A stretch of DNA of 64,000 nt from Agapanthus africanus. Taxonomy: Eukaryota; Streptophyta; Magnoliopsida; Asparagales; Amaryllidaceae. Position numbers and translations under genes: made by a program. The stretch covers positions 750,827,632 through 750,891,631 of the forward strand of contig CM057340.1 in assembly GCA_030015575.1 (NCBI GenBank), read 5' to 3'. This document shows, in pieces, positions 46,433 through 58,806 of this stretch (its first letter is position 1; each line of letters starts with the position of its first letter). The notes under the pieces were generated by a model. It was not told the origin of the DNA, did not search any database, and saw only the letters and a program-made list of their open reading frames with translations.

Positions 46433-46440
46433 TATAAATA
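46433..46440 (+). promoter_or_regulatory. TATA box upstream of the D accessory ORF
   Basis: TATAAATA on the plus strand, inside the element but outside its LTR, about 770 bp upstream of the antisense ORF at 47211. H has the same box in the same place (58325-58332). Donor-like TTG-GTAAGAG near 46590 and acceptor-like ttcttttttag at 47194-47204 suggest a leader intron; all transcription is inferred. Confidence 0.55.
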
Positions 46441-47210
46441 AGGCATTAAGCCTTAGGCGACAACCACGCCTCCATCTTTTCTTCTTCGTTAAGAATTTTA
46501 TTCTCCAGTAGAGCTTAGCTCTGTTCTTGAAGCTTAGTTCTTCATCTTTTTACAGATCTACCTTTGTATACCCACTCTGCCAAAATTTTCTTGGTAAGAG
46601 TTTTTCTCAACAGAGCTTAGCTTTTACCTTTAGAATATTGCTCTTTAGAAATTTTTGAAGATTAACTCCATTTTTTCACAGATTTTAGCTCTAGCATATT
46701 CCCCTTAGGAATTTCCTGAAGTTCTGACTTCATTTATTGTCACAGAACTTAGTCCTGGTTTTTTTATTCTAGATCATACTCCCCTTTGGGGATTTTCTGA
46801 AGTTTTGACTTCACTTGTTATCACAGAACTTAGTTTAGATTTCAATTTTAGATCATCTCCCCTTTGGGGATTTCTTAATTTGTTTTAATTCAACACAGCT
46901 TTGTTCTGATAATCTTTTATATCAAATCCCCTGTTTGGGATTTTTAGAACTTAACTTCACTTTATTTTGTAGAGCTTGTCTCTAATCTCGTTTATTTTTT
47001 CTTTTAAGGAAATTTTGATATTTTATACCATTTTATAAAACAAAGCTCGACTCTGAAAAATATTAGTATTATTATTAAAACCAGGCTTAGAGAATCTTTT
47101 TTAGATTTCTTTACTGGGCACATGTTCCAATCATTAATGAGCCGCTAGTAGCTCCATAAAATAAACTCATGTCCATTGGCTGACACTTCTTTTGTTCTTT
47201 TTTAGCTACA

Positions 47211-47717
47211 ATGGCTAGTCGCTTGTATGACATCGAGAAGATTATATCCTATTAAAAGATTCGCATTCAAGGTCGCCTTCAAAGCCAAGAATATACTGCC
47301 GCCCAATATGATGATGTGATACATCATTTCCATGACTACAACGGTCGATTACTCCCCCATCGCTCCGTCCTTTTGAAGATCGTCGTTGGGTCGATCTGGG
47401 AAGCTTTACCTGGGTGTCTTGAGGCTATGCCGCTCTAGGCACTCGATGATGTTGAAGACAAGGTGCATTCAGTATATCTGATGGGCCTGATCTCGAAGAA
47501 ACGGAGAGATTATCTCATCACTATCTTGCACTGTGTCTTCCAACAAAATGCAATAGTATCATCGTACTATAAGATGGAAGATATCAGCGGTGACCTTGAA
47601 GCTTGCATACGAGAGAAGATGCATAAGAAGATTGTCGATGAAACTGAAGGTGCTTTTCTCAAACTTGCTTTTGAGTTTGAGAATCCGTGTCCTGAGTTTA
47701 GCATTCTACCACTGTAG
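47211..47717 (+). pseudogene. Antisense accessory ORF of element D, broken
   Basis: 168 codons from ATG (MASRLYDIEK), exactly the length of the intact homologue in H (58807-59313), to the matching end (CPEFSILPL against CPGSEVIPL). Two in-frame stops interrupt it, after codon 14 and near codon 76. The best conserved stretch is LDDVEDKVHSVYL..LISKKRR..L..ILH..FQQ. It runs opposite to the element. Tat-lineage elements such as Grande are known to carry antisense ORFs of unknown function between pol and the 3' LTR; this fits that class by position and orientation. I see no known domain, signal peptide or membrane span; the protein looks soluble and helical. Function unknown. Confidence 0.7.
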
Positions 47718-49156
47718 ATCCTGGATGATGTGGCAGCGCTTGTATTTTAATTCTGTTTCTTTTTTTATTTCTTTTGTAGCCATCCTCAGCCGTTAGTGTG
47801 TAATTCTTTTTTCTGAAGTATGAATGAAAAACCTCTTTCCTTTTCATATCTGCACTTTTCTTTTCTTTTTGTGCTGAAATAGCTTAGCTTAGTTTATTTA
47901 CTTGTTCAAGAGTCTTTAGTTTATTTACTAATTTCGGAGTGTTTAGTTTACCTTTCCCTTAGGTTTATAAGCAAACTCACCCTAACGTTAAATATAGATA
48001 AACCCCCTTTTTTGATAAGGATCCGTTAGGTTTGTGATACTAGGTTAAGTCCATCGTATCGTCGCTTTGGCTGGTATATTCTCGATATGAAATCCCTTGG
48101 ATTGCGGTCGAGTAGCCCCGCGTTTGTCGTGTCTCTGATCCCTTCTGAGGCTGGACAAGACGTCTTCAAGTAATCTTCTTAGATTGGAATATCCATATTA
48201 CCATCGGAAGATCAAGCGTTAGGTATTGCCGTAGCGCTTTACTTGAGGTTAGGCATAATTTGAAGTCCCGGTAAATCATAATCGCACCCTTTAGGGGTGG
48301 GATGACATATAATGGTCTCTTGGCTTGCTATCAAGACCCGAAGCTAAGCACATGTCGTCACTTCATTTTTGCTTTGGTGTCACACCGATTCTTCACTGAA
48401 GTAGGGTAGACATCCATATGACCTCTATGTTGTATGTATCGCCATCGAGGTCTGGAGCTAGAGATATGCCAATGCTTCAATTTTATTTGACAGTCGCGTC
48501 CACACCCTGTTGGAATGAGAAGGAACGTCGAGATAGTCTCTAGGCTGTAGATGTACCGTCAAGACTTGATTATTCTTTAGACAAGGTATGGTGGGAAAAT
48601 ATGGTTCCCTTTCTTTCATTTGTGCCCATGGATTGTATACAAGGGTCACTGTAGATCTACTTACAGGGCGGAAACGATTTTATTTTATTATATTTTTTTG
48701 TTTCCGCGATGCTCTATCTTTTCAGCTTCTTATATCGCGAAAGTCGTGATTGCTCGATCATTTTGGCTATTTTATTCACGGTGCCCAATCATTTCGACTA
48801 TTTTTTTTTGTTTTTACTCGCTGCCTATTATTGCGAGTTGCCCCATCATTTCGGCTATTTCTTTATTTTTACTCGCTGCTTTTATTGCGAGTTGCCCCAT
48901 CATTTCAGCTATTTCTTTATTTTTACTCGCTGCTTTTAATTGCAAGTTGCCCCATAGTTTCGGCTATTTCATATGCATGTTTTTCCTTGCTCGCCGATTT
49001 TATTGTGAGTCGGGGATTCGGAATCTGATACCAATCTTGGCATCAACATCGCTGCAACTTATATATTGCTAGGAGCGAATCATCATTTTCCTTTATTTAT
49101 TTCGATAAGAGCGGCTTAGCAAATAGAGTCAGGATCCTGCCGACCAAGGTTTTTAG
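47718..49156 (-). repeat. Element D 3' region with box array
   Basis: No gene. 48690-49000 holds the inverse of the GCCGAAATGATTGGGCA box array (gagttgccccatcatttcggctat units, arms CTCGC/GCGAG). 48000-48600 aligns loosely with the region that is tandemly repeated in B, but here it is single. The motif CCATGGATTGTATACAAGG is at about 48627. A decayed H6 lies near 49110-49150. Confidence 0.6.
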
Positions 49157-49330
49157 CTTTAAGAGCCGTAAGGGTCTTATAAAGATATTTCTACAAACGA
49201 GTCGAGAGGATCTTAAAAGAGTGTATTTTCTCCTTAGAAGTCGTGAGGACTCCTAAGTGTTATTTTCTTTTGCAAGTCGTAAGGATCTTACAAGAGTATT
49301 TTCACCTTACAGGTCGTGGGGACTCACAAG
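49157..49330 (-). repeat. Six-hairpin cassette of element D, decayed
   Basis: In element sense: H1 CTTGTGAGTC..GACCTGTAAG, H2 CTTGTAAG..CTTGCAAAAG, H3 CTTAGGAGTC / GACTTCTAAG with loop CTCAC, H4 and H5 with mismatches. Same order as in B and H. The left boundary of the next segment cuts right beside H1. Confidence 0.7.
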
Positions 49331-49333
49331 TGT

Positions 49334-49877
49334 TGTAACAACTCCAATTCTTGTGTACATAAATTTAATTAAAAGTTAATATATACTTGGGGTATTTATA
49401 AGTCCTGTGAGTACTATAAGAATTTGATTTACTTTTGAACAGCAAGAAGGAGCTTGTCGCTCATTGGTAATACCTTGCACTGCTAAACCAAAGCACCAGA
49501 GTTCAAATCTCATCAGCCACAATATATTTTTATTTAAAATTATTTTAATCTTTTAGAAGCCCAAGAGTCACACGAGCACAACACGTAAACTGAAAAGTCA
49601 CATATAAAATAAACGAGTGCACTGCAGTAGACCAGCCGACCCCGACACGTGGCCCCAATACGAGCCCCCAACTCGTGACTCGGGCCGACGAGATGGCAAC
49701 TCGGGCCGGCGCCGCCGGTGGTAGAGAGCCCAAACCCTAATTTTCTTTAACCCCCTGCGCCCCTTGGCCTACCCCACTCCCCCTACACTGTTTAAATTCT
49801 CTGCAATTAACCAGAGAATTAAAATACCTCCTTTTAATTCTTTTTAATGCATATTTTTAATGCATTTTCATCACCCC
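49334..49877. other. Unassigned segment between D and the next LTR
   Basis: Starts TGTAACAACTCC, which looks like an LTR start of another gypsy family, but no matching end or partner copy is in the window. Contains the tRNA-like block at 49451-49518 and a GC-rich stretch (49620-49760). No gene seen. Confidence 0.4.
49451..49518 (+). repeat. tRNA-like block (SINE-like pol III boxes)
   Basis: TCGCTCATTGG (about 49456-49466) resembles a tRNA A box and GTTCAAATC (49501-49509) fits the B-box consensus GWTCRANNC. Between them, CTGCTAA could be a seven-base anticodon loop with GCT. The arms pair poorly, so this is not a working tRNA gene; it looks tRNA-derived. Confidence 0.4.
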
Positions 49878-52452
49878 TGTTTACCGCCAGAGGATGCGAC
49901 CGGGACGTTGGGACGTCCGGGCCTGAACTCCGTGGGCAGATGCTATTTGGTGCTCTCTGTCCACCTCTTCGAAGATGCCAAGTTTATTTATGGCACCATG
50001 TATCGAAGGTTTAAACGGATGCGGCCGATGTAGCAGACTTCGTCAGATTCCCCCTCGTTGAGGGGTTTTTGATTATGGGGACGCTTTTCCCTGCAGGCGC
50101 AAGCCCCTGCAGTTAATTACGCTACCGCATCGCGGTAACCACTTTCTCCTTCTCCAGATGATCACTTCGTGTCGTGGGTGTTTGTTTTGTTTTTTGGTTG
50201 CTCGTGGATTGTATAAGGAGACTAATTTATGTTGTCGCCCGTAGGGCGTGGATTAGTCCAAATCCGTATCTTCTTAGATTTGGGTTTGGGGTTGGGTTTA
50301 AGGATACGTTAGTCTCATTTGAAACTAAGATCAACTTAAACGTTTGTTAAGGATACGTTAGTCTAATTTTAGACTAAGATCAACTTAACGGGATCATTTA
50401 GATCCAACAAGAGAGCATTTGGGTTCTATTATTTAGTTTAGGGACATTGCGGTCGATTAGTTTAAGGACATTACGGTCCAAGGTTAAGGACATCATAGTC
50501 CATAGGCTTAAGGACCCCACAGTCCGAGATTAAGGACATCATAGTCCATGGGTTTAAGGACCCCACAGTCCACAGTTTAAAGACGTCATAGTCTATAAAG
50601 TTTAAGGACATCATAGTCCATGAGTTTAAGGACCCCACAGTCCATGGCATATTTGGTTATCGGGACCCGTCACCTCTCTGAAGACGTTAAAGGATTACAA
50701 CGACAAATATCAGAGGAGTGAAGAGATGTACCCTTGAACCAATTTTTGTTGAGAGATCTGTAGTCCAATTTAGGACTAAGATCTGTTAAAAGATTTATGA
50801 GCATATGGGCTCAATTAATCTGAATGAGGGGTTTATGGCCAACTTGGGCTCAGCCCGCTCAGTTAAAATGTTAAACATTTGATAATGCTGAGCATTGATT
50901 TGAGTTCTGATAATGTTTTTGTCTTTTATTGAATGATGAGCATTCATCATAGCTCAGGGCTTTATAGAACAATTTATGCTCTCTTAGCACATACGTGAGG
51001 AGCACGTGGCGCGCTTGGCGCTTTGTGCCAGTTAAAGAGCGCAGAGCGCTTCTGCTTGGTAGCGCACACGTAAGGAGCACATGGCGCGCTTGGCGCTAAG
51101 CGCCAGATAATGGGCGCATTGCGCCAGTTTATGAGCGCAAAATGCTATTTTATGAGTGGCGCACACGTGAGGAGCACGTGGTGCGCTTGGCACTGAGCAC
51201 CATTCCATAAGCGCAAAGCGCTAGCTGTTAAGTGGCGGACACGTGGGGAGCATGTGGTGCGCTTGGCGCTGAGCGCCAGTCCAAAAGCGCGAAGCGCTAG
51301 TTTATGAGCGCAAAGCACTATTTGATCAGCTTTATGATCTGAGAAATGAATTCTCATTTATAAGAGACTTTGTCTCAAGATTCTAAGAACAAAGTTCTTA
51401 TTTTATAGGAGATGTTTCAATCTCTTATTTTGGTGAAAGGCTTTGCCTTTATGGATCTGTGATCCTAAGAGAATTGACTTATTCTCCCCCCTTTATTTTA
51501 TAATGGGATGTTCATGATCTCTTTGTATAAAAGACCTTAGTCTTATAGATCTATGATTTTAAAGAAAGAAGTGAATTCTTCTTTTTAATATGAGATGATT
51601 TCATCTCTCTGTTTATTTTTACCTTGAAGAAAATCTTCTTCTTCTACCGAGAGCTTGGCTCTTCTTTCTGAGATTTCTCAAAGTTTATGGGGGGGGTTCC
51701 TCTGTATGAGACTTGAAGAATTGGGGCCTTTATATAGGGCAAGCTGGTTTGTTCAATAGGTTAAGGAGATCTTTTCTCAAATTGATTTGGGGATTTCCCC
51801 ATCGTTGGATCTTTGATCCAAGGGCTTCTGATTTACAGAAGGCAATCTTCTTGTTTTTAACAAGATTGGGAAATCTTTTCCATAAAAAATTTATTCTGTA
51901 TTTTTGGTGATTTTTAATCACCTTTGGATCATTGATCCAACGGTACTCTGATTTACAGAGCACAATCTTCTTGTTTGGAAAGATTTTGAGAAATCTTTTC
52001 TTAACAGAATTTTATTCTGGTTAATTGATGATTTATCATCTTTATTAGATTTTTGATCTGACGGTGGGGAGCTTTTAGTTCCAGCGCTAGCGCACCCGTG
52101 CTTTGCACGTGGTGCGCTGCTTAGAGTGCAGCGCACTTGGCGCTAGCGCACCCATGCTTTGCACATGGTGCGCTGCTTAGAGTGCAGCGTTCTTAGCGCT
52201 AGCGCACACGTGCTTTGCACGTGGTGCGCTGCTTAGAGTGCAGCGTTCTTAGCGCTAGCGCACACGTGCTTTGCACGTGGTGCGCTGCTTATAGTGCAGC
52301 GCTCTTAGCGCTAGCGCACACGTGCTTTGCACGTGGTGCGCTGCTTATAGTGCAGCGCTCTTAGGGCGCATCACACTTGGCGCTGCTATGAAGCGTTGCT
52401 TCATTTTAAAATTTGAAATTTGAACAGAGCTTTGCTCTGATTTGGGGAAACA
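49878..52452 (-). repeat. Solo-like LTR of a Tat-type element (F)
   Basis: Plus-strand ends TGTTTACCGCC and GGGGAAACA, 2575 bp. No internal region on either side. Flanks acccc (49873-49877) and accca (52453-52457) look like a target duplication with one change, so this may be a solo LTR. Contains ggacatcatagtcc / ggaccccacagtcc units (50420-50650), the CCTCTGAC hairpin block, five 56-bp repeats, and a minus-strand TATA box at about 51729-51736. Confidence 0.75.
52086..52375 (-). repeat. Five 56-bp repeats with CACGTG hairpins
   Basis: Units start at about 52086, 52142, 52198, 52254 and 52310. Each holds GCGCACACGTG..CACGTGGTGCGC around a ctttg centre, an arm of about 12 bp. The second unit reads CCCATG..CACATGG: the CACGTG core has changed on both sides together. 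Confidence 0.75.
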
Positions 52453-52457
52453 ACCCA

Positions 52458-55052
52458 TGTTTACCCCAATCAGGGCAAAGCTCTGTTCAAATTCCAAGGC
52501 GGGAAATGAAGCAACGCTTCTGATTCCCCCAATCAGAGCAAAGCTCTACTCTGAAAATGTAAATTTTAATAAATGAAGCAACGCTTCAGATCCCCTGCGC
52601 TGCGCGCAGAGCGCCACGTGTCAAAATTTGGCACGCCAGCGCAGGGAGCGCAGCGCTCAAAGCAGTGCGCCCAATCAGAGCAAGGCTCTATTAAAAACAA
52701 AATTAAAGGAAGCAACGCTTCAGTCGCGCAAGCGCTGCGCTGCGCGACACGTGTCAGCGCAGTTGCGCAAGCGCAGTTCCGCTGCGCTGTGCGCTGCGCG
52801 ACACGTGTCAGCGCAGTTGCGCTGTGCTGTGTGCTGCGCGACATGTGTCAAGCACTGGGGCGTTTGCGCCAAACAGAATTAAAATTCCAGTAAGATCTTT
52901 CTGTTCTTGTTAAAACAAGAAGATTGCCTTCTGTAAAACAGAAGCCCTTGGATCAAAGATTCAACGGTGGGGAAAATTCCCCAAATCACTCAGAGAATGA
53001 TCTCTTTAACAAATTTAACAAATTAATGGGCACTATATAAAGGCCCCTAAACCCCAATTCAACACACAGAGAGAGAACAGAAACAGAGGGAGAAATCAAG
53101 AACTTAAAAACAGAGAGAACTCTGAAGAATTTTGAGAAAAACTTAAGAAAAAAAAGAAAAAGATAAAAACCTTTATAAAAGAGAAGGTTCTCTTCTGAAT
53201 AGATCCTTGATCTAAGAACAAGATCAACGATCCTCAATAAATAAAAATAATAACAGTGCCTTGCACTTTTTTATGAACCATTGGTTCTGGAATCTTAAAG
53301 ATTCTTTTCTTGAATCCAAAATTGGATCAAGTTATTGAAACAGTGCCTTGCACTTGCAAAAACTGCACTGTTGCGCTCCTGGGTTGGCACAAGCCACCAG
53401 AGAGCGTCACGTGTCAGCGGCGCAACAGTGCAGCGCACTGACGCAGCGCACTGCGCTGTTGCGCTTGCGCTCACTAGAGCGTGACACGTGTCACCTCCAC
53501 ATGCGCTTGCGCTCAATAACTGGCGCAAAGCGCCTGACAAGTTACTATCAGATATTTAATGCACTGCAGAAGGGCCAAGCCCAATTAAAAAGGGGCCTAA
53601 CAGGCCAAATTAAAATGCAATGCATTATTTTAAAGAAGGGCAGAGCCCAAACAGATGCCCTGCATCATTTATAAAGGGGCAGAGCCCAAATCAAAAAGGC
53701 CTAGCAGACCAGAATAAAATGCAGTGCATTATCAAACATGGGCAAAGCCCTAGCACAAGCCTAATAGGCCAAAGATAAAAACGTCGAATATTCTCAACTG
53801 GACTTAACCCAATCATGGTCGTAAGTCCTCAAATTAAATTGACTGAGCAAGACTGCTCTCTTAAATCAATTTACATCCGGTTCAAGGGTACATCTCGGAA
53901 CTCCTCTGACACCTATCATTGTAATCCTTCAATGACGTCAGAGAGGTAACGGGTCCCGACAACCACACATCCAAACGGACTGCGGGGTCCTTAAACTCGT
54001 GGACTAATGCGTCCTTAAACACAACCATACGGACTGCGGGGTCCCTAAACTCGTGGACTAATGCGTCCTTAAATACATCCAGATGGACTGTGGGGTCCTT
54101 AAACCCACGAACTTATGCGTCCTTAAACTAACGGACTAATGCGTTCTTAAACACACCCATATGGACTGTGGGGTCCTTAAGCCCATGGACTTATGCGTCC
54201 TTAAACTACCTATGGACCACCATGTCCCTAAACTGGCAGTGGACCACTACGTCTCTAAACTGGAACAATAGAGCCCTCAAACGCTCTTTTGTCGGATCTA
54301 AACGATCCCGTTTAAGTTGATCCTAGCCTCAAATCTGGCTAATGTATCCTTAAACATTCAAGCGGACTACATATTCCCTAACCAAACGTTGGTTCAAGGG
54401 TACATCTCCGAACTCCTCTGACACCTGTCGTTGTAATCCTTCAACGTCGTCAGAGAGGTGACGGGTCCCAATGGCCATATACATTAAACGGACCACTACG
54501 TCCCTAAACTGGAACAATAGAGCCCCTAAATGCTCTTTCCGTTAAGTTGATCTTAGTCTCAAATCAGACTAACGTATCCTTAACGAACGTTTAAGTTGAT
54601 CTTAGCCTCAACATAGCTAACGTATCCTTAAACTAAAACACCAAACCCAAATCTAAGTAAATACGGATTTGGACTAATCCACGTCCTACGGGCGACGGCA
54701 TAACTTAGTCTCCGTATACAATCCACGGGCAACCACAAACAAAACAAATACACACGACACGAAGTGAAATTTCTGGAGAAGGAGAAAGTTGTTACCGCGA
54801 TGCGGTAGCGTAATTAACTGCAGGGGCTTGCGTCTGCAGGGAAGCGCGTCCCCACAATCAAAAACCCCTCAAGCGAGGGGGAATCTGACGAAGTCTGCTA
54901 CATCGGCCGCATCCGTTCAAGCCTCCGATACACGGTGCCATAAATCAACTTGGCATCTTCGGAGAGGTGGACGGATAAAACCAAATAGCATCTGCCCCGA
55001 ATCTCGGGCAAGACGTCTCTCAGTCGTCGCCGCCGTCATTCGGAGGGGAATA
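52458..55052 (+). repeat. LTR of element G (5' LTR)
   Basis: Starts TGTTTACCCC five bases after the end of the opposite LTR, ends GGAGGGGAATA (decayed CA), 2595 bp; the primer site TGGCACGCCCGGTGGGACC follows at 55058-55076. TATA box TATATAAAG at 53034-53042. It holds GACACGTGTC dyads (52737-52850), ggactgcggggtccttaaac units (53980-54210) and two CCTCTGAC/GTCAGAG hairpin blocks (about 53900 and 54410). Confidence 0.8.
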
Positions 55053-55202
55053 GATTCTGGCACGCCCGGTGGGACCTTTTCCTCTTTCCACTCCACACTT
55101 CGTCTGTCGTCTTCGCGAACGAATCGCGGTTTGTTAATGGTTGCCTTTATCTTTCAAGTTACTAAGATTTGGTCTTTTGCCTGGCGCAGAAATCAAGCAT
55201 CA

Positions 55203-55531
55203 ATGGCCTCTAACTGCTCGAACTGCTCGAAGTGCCAATGCAACCGACGCTCCACCTCACCTTGAGGTGTAGCATATGTGCCTCACGCGGCCTCCATCCT
55301 TGCCATGCCGGTAGAACAGGTCACCCAGGCTACCACCGGCCTGTTTTTCGGGACCATGCTCTCGCCTGCAAGCTTCACTATGCCAGTGCCCGCACCGGAA
55401 GCGAACAAGAAGTCGGTTTTCAATCGGCTCACCGCTACAACGGCCCCTTTCAACGGGTCGTCCAATATCAAATCAACAGCCGCTGTCTTTGCCAGGCTTA
55501 GTCAGAACCCTGATGGGCCCGCTAAGAAGCC
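55203..55531 (+). pseudogene. Element G Gag, N-terminal fragment
   Basis: MASNCSNC matches the B Gag start. A TGA near 55263 interrupts, then the frame continues with ATTGLFFGTML and KKSVFNRL / TAAVFARL motifs as in B. It is cut at 55531 by the LTR of H; aagcc (55527-55531) is the candidate target duplication. Confidence 0.75.
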
Positions 55532-58218
55532 TGTTCCCCTCCGAAAGACGGCGCACAGGACCGCGATGGCCTGACGCTGAGATTCGGGGCAGATGCTATT
55601 TGGTTTTATCCGTCCACCTCTCTGAAGATGCCAAGTTGATTTATGGCACAGTGTATCGGAGGTTTAGATGGATGCGGTCGATGTAGCAGACTTTTTCAGA
55701 TTCCCCCTCGCTAGAGGGGTTTTTGATTGTGGGGACGCTCTTCCCTGCAGGCGCAAGCCCCTGCAGTTAATTACGCTACCGCTTCGCGGTAACAACTTTC
55801 TCCTTCTCCAGAATTTCACTTCGTGTCGTGGGTGTTTGTTTTGTTTGTGGTTGCCCGTGGATTGTATACAGAGACTGAGTAATATAGGACGTGGATTAGT
55901 CCAAATCCGTATTTACTTAGATTTGGGTTTGGTGTTTTTAGTTTAAGGATGCCTTAGTCGCGTTGCGGCTAAGATCGACTTAAACGTTCGTCAAGGATAC
56001 GTTAGTCCTGTTTGAGACTAAGATCAACTTAACGGGATCGTTTAGATCCGACAAAAGAGCATTTGGGCTCTATTGTTCCAGTTTAGGGACATAGTGGTCC
56101 ATTGCATGTATGGTCGTCGGGACCCGTCACCTCTCTGACGACGTTGAAGAATTACAACGACAAATGTCAGAGGAGTTCAGAGATATACCCTTGAGCCAAA
56201 GTTGATTGGGGGAATTTATAGTCCAATTTGGGACTAAAGTCTGTTTGAAGGTTTAAGGATGCGTTAGCCATATTTGAGGCTAAGATCAACTTAAACGGTT
56301 GTTAAGGATACGTTAGTCCAGTTTGGGACTAAGATCGACTTAACGGGATCGTTTAAATCCGACAAAAGAGCATTTGGGCTCTATTGTGCCAGTTTAGGGA
56401 CATGGTGGTCCAATACCAGTTTAAGGACATGGTGGTCCAATATTAGTTTAAGGACGTTTCGGTCCATTTTCCAGTTTAGGGACGTGGTGGTCCAATATTC
56501 CAGTTCAGGGACGTGGTGGTCCAATATTAGTTTAGGGACGTTTCGGTCCATATTCCAGTTTAGGGACGTGGTGGACCATATTCCAGTTTAGGGACGTGGT
56601 GGTCCAATATTAGTTTAGGGACGTTTCGGTCCACGAGTTTAAGGACCCCGCAGTCCATGTTGATGTGTGGTTGTCGGGACCCGTCACCTCTCTGACGTCG
56701 TTGAAGGATTACAACGACATGTGTCAAAAGAGTTCAGAGATGTACCCTTGAACCGGTCGTAAATTGATTTAGGAGAGCATTTTTGCTCAGTCAATTTAGT
56801 TTGGGGACTTACGGCCATGATCGAGCTAAGTCCCATTGAGAATATTCAAGATTTTTCTTGATCTTTGGCCTATTAGGCCTGTGCTAGGGCTTTGCCCATA
56901 TTTAATAATGCACTGCATTTTATTCTGGCCTGCTAGGCCTTTTTGGTTTGGGCTCTGTCCCTTTCCTTATGATGCAGCGCATCTGTTTTAGTTTGGGCTC
57001 TGCCCCTTTTTTTTTAAAGTAATACGTTGCATTTTAGAAGGCTGTTAGGCCTTCTTTAATTAGGCTTGGCCCTTTTGTAAGCAATACAGTGCATTTGTCT
57101 GACGCTTTGGGCTAAGTAATGAGCGCAAGCTCATATGATGACGACACGTGTCATGCTCTGGTGAGCGCAAGCGCAACAGCGCAGTGCGCTGCGCTGTTGC
57201 GCTGCTGACACGTGGCGCGCTCTAGTGAGTTGCGCCAATTCCAGAGAGCAAAGCTCTATTTCAAGAGCGCAAGTTGTTTTATAGCTGACACATGGCCCTC
57301 TCTCAAGTGCAAAGCACTAAGAATCTTTTAGATTCAAGAACAGGAGTGCAGAGCACTATATAATTTCTTGATCTAATTTAGATCAAAGAAAATAAATTTT
57401 TCTTTTTTGTTTCAGGAACCAGAGGTTCATAAAAAAAGTGCAAAGCACTATTATTACTTATTTTTCTTTTTATTTAAAAATTATTGATCTTGTTCTTAGA
57501 TCCATAATCTGTCCATAAAAGAATTTTCTCTTTTTCCTAAAGGTTTTTTACCTTTTGTTGTTCTTGAGGAATTCTCAAGAGTTCTCTTCTCTTTTTTTTT
57601 TAAAGATCTTCTTCTTCTTTAATTGAGGCCTAGGGTCCTTTTTATAGTGCCCATAAATTAGTTAAATTCATTAAAGAGATTTTTCTCTGAATGATTTGGG
57701 GAATTTTCCCCACCGTTGGATCTTTGATCCAAGGGCTTCTGCTTTGCAGAAGAAAATCTTCTTGTTTTAACAAGAACAGAAAAGATTTCTTGGAAATTTA
57801 ATTCTGTTTGGCGCAGATACCCCAGCGCGTGACACGTGTCGCGCAGCGCACTGCGCAGCGCAACTGTGCTAGCGCAACTGCGCTGACACGTGTCGCTCAG
57901 CGCAGAGCGCAGCGCAACTGCACTAGCGCATCTGCGCTGACACGTGTCGCGCAGCGCAGAGCGCAGCGCCACTGAAGCGTTGCTTCATAAAAATAGAGCT
58001 TTGCTCTGATTGGGCGCGCCTTCTGGGGCGCTGCGCTGATGCATCTGCGCCTGACACGTGGCGTGTTGCGCAGCGCAAATAATCTGAAGCGTTGCTTCAT
58101 TTATTATTAAATTTTAAATTTTCAAAGCAGAGCTTTGCTCTGATTGGGGGAAGATGAAGCGTTGCTTCATCTCCCGCCTCGGAATTTGAACAGAGCTTTG
58201 CTCTGATTGGGGTGAACA
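55532..58218 (-). repeat. Element H 3' LTR
   Basis: Plus-strand ends TGTTCCCCTCC and GGGGTGAACA, 2687 bp. Contains agtttagggacgtggtggtcc units (56390-56640), two CCTCTGAC-type hairpin blocks (about 56130, 56690), ctgacacgtgtcgcgcagcg repeats (57820-57960), cagagcaaagctctg dyads and a minus-strand TATA box at about 57640. The purine tract (plus strand aatgcccctccacc) follows at 58219-58232. Confidence 0.8.
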
Positions 58219-58324
58219 AATGCCCCTCCACCGTTGCGCTTACGTGGCCCCAAACGTGAGCGCAACGGTGGCGGAATTCCAACCGCCGTGACAACTTTTG
58301 GAAGTCGAAGAGGCACTTGATGCC

Positions 58325-58332
58325 TATAAATA
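58325..58332 (+). promoter_or_regulatory. TATA box upstream of the H accessory ORF
   Basis: TATAAATA in gcctataaataggacc, plus strand, 482 bp upstream of the ATG at 58807 and outside the LTR. Donor-like AG-GTAAAAT occurs at about 58461 and 58551, and acceptor-like tttcctccag ends at about 58801, just before the ATG. A leader intron is inferred. Confidence 0.6.
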
Positions 58333-58806
58333 GGACCTTTGGTCCCCCACAGATGCTTATCATCTTTCAGATTTCATTTTCAAAAAACTTCAGAGCTATG
58401 CTCTTGCCTTCAAGAACTCCTGAGCTTTGCTCTCCTTTCCAAAGTTTTTAGAAAAACTTTAGGTAAAATCGATTCTTAGATTAAATTAACTTTAATTAAT
58501 CTTAACCGGCAGAGCTTTGCTCATTTTCAAAGTTAGAAATTTAGGTAAAATTAATGTAAATCAAATTAATTTAAATTAATCTCAGTCAAAGAGCTTTGCT
58601 CTCACAGATCTTTTGATCTAAAGAGATCCCCATTGGGGTTTCATAAACAGAGCTTCGCTCTCAAAAAGAAAAACTTATAGATCTGCAGAGCTTTTGTTCA
58701 TGGGTTTTAATCTCTGAACAGAGCTCTGCTCTCTAGGAAATTAGCCCTCTATGTATATTATTTTTCTTTTATCGCTAATCTTCCTGTGGTATTTCCTCCA
58801 GGCATA

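Larger units (their letters stand above)
43770..49333 (-). mobile_element. Element D: minus-strand Tat-type gypsy element, 3' part
   Basis: 3' LTR (43770-46320), purine tract, antisense accessory ORF and 3' region, inserted in C Gag; atctc at 43765-43769 is the candidate target duplication. The element is cut off at about 49333, inside its hairpin cassette, by an unassigned segment, so pol, gag and 5' LTR are absent. It has no amplified tandem array between the cassette and the ORF, unlike B and H. Confidence 0.75.
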
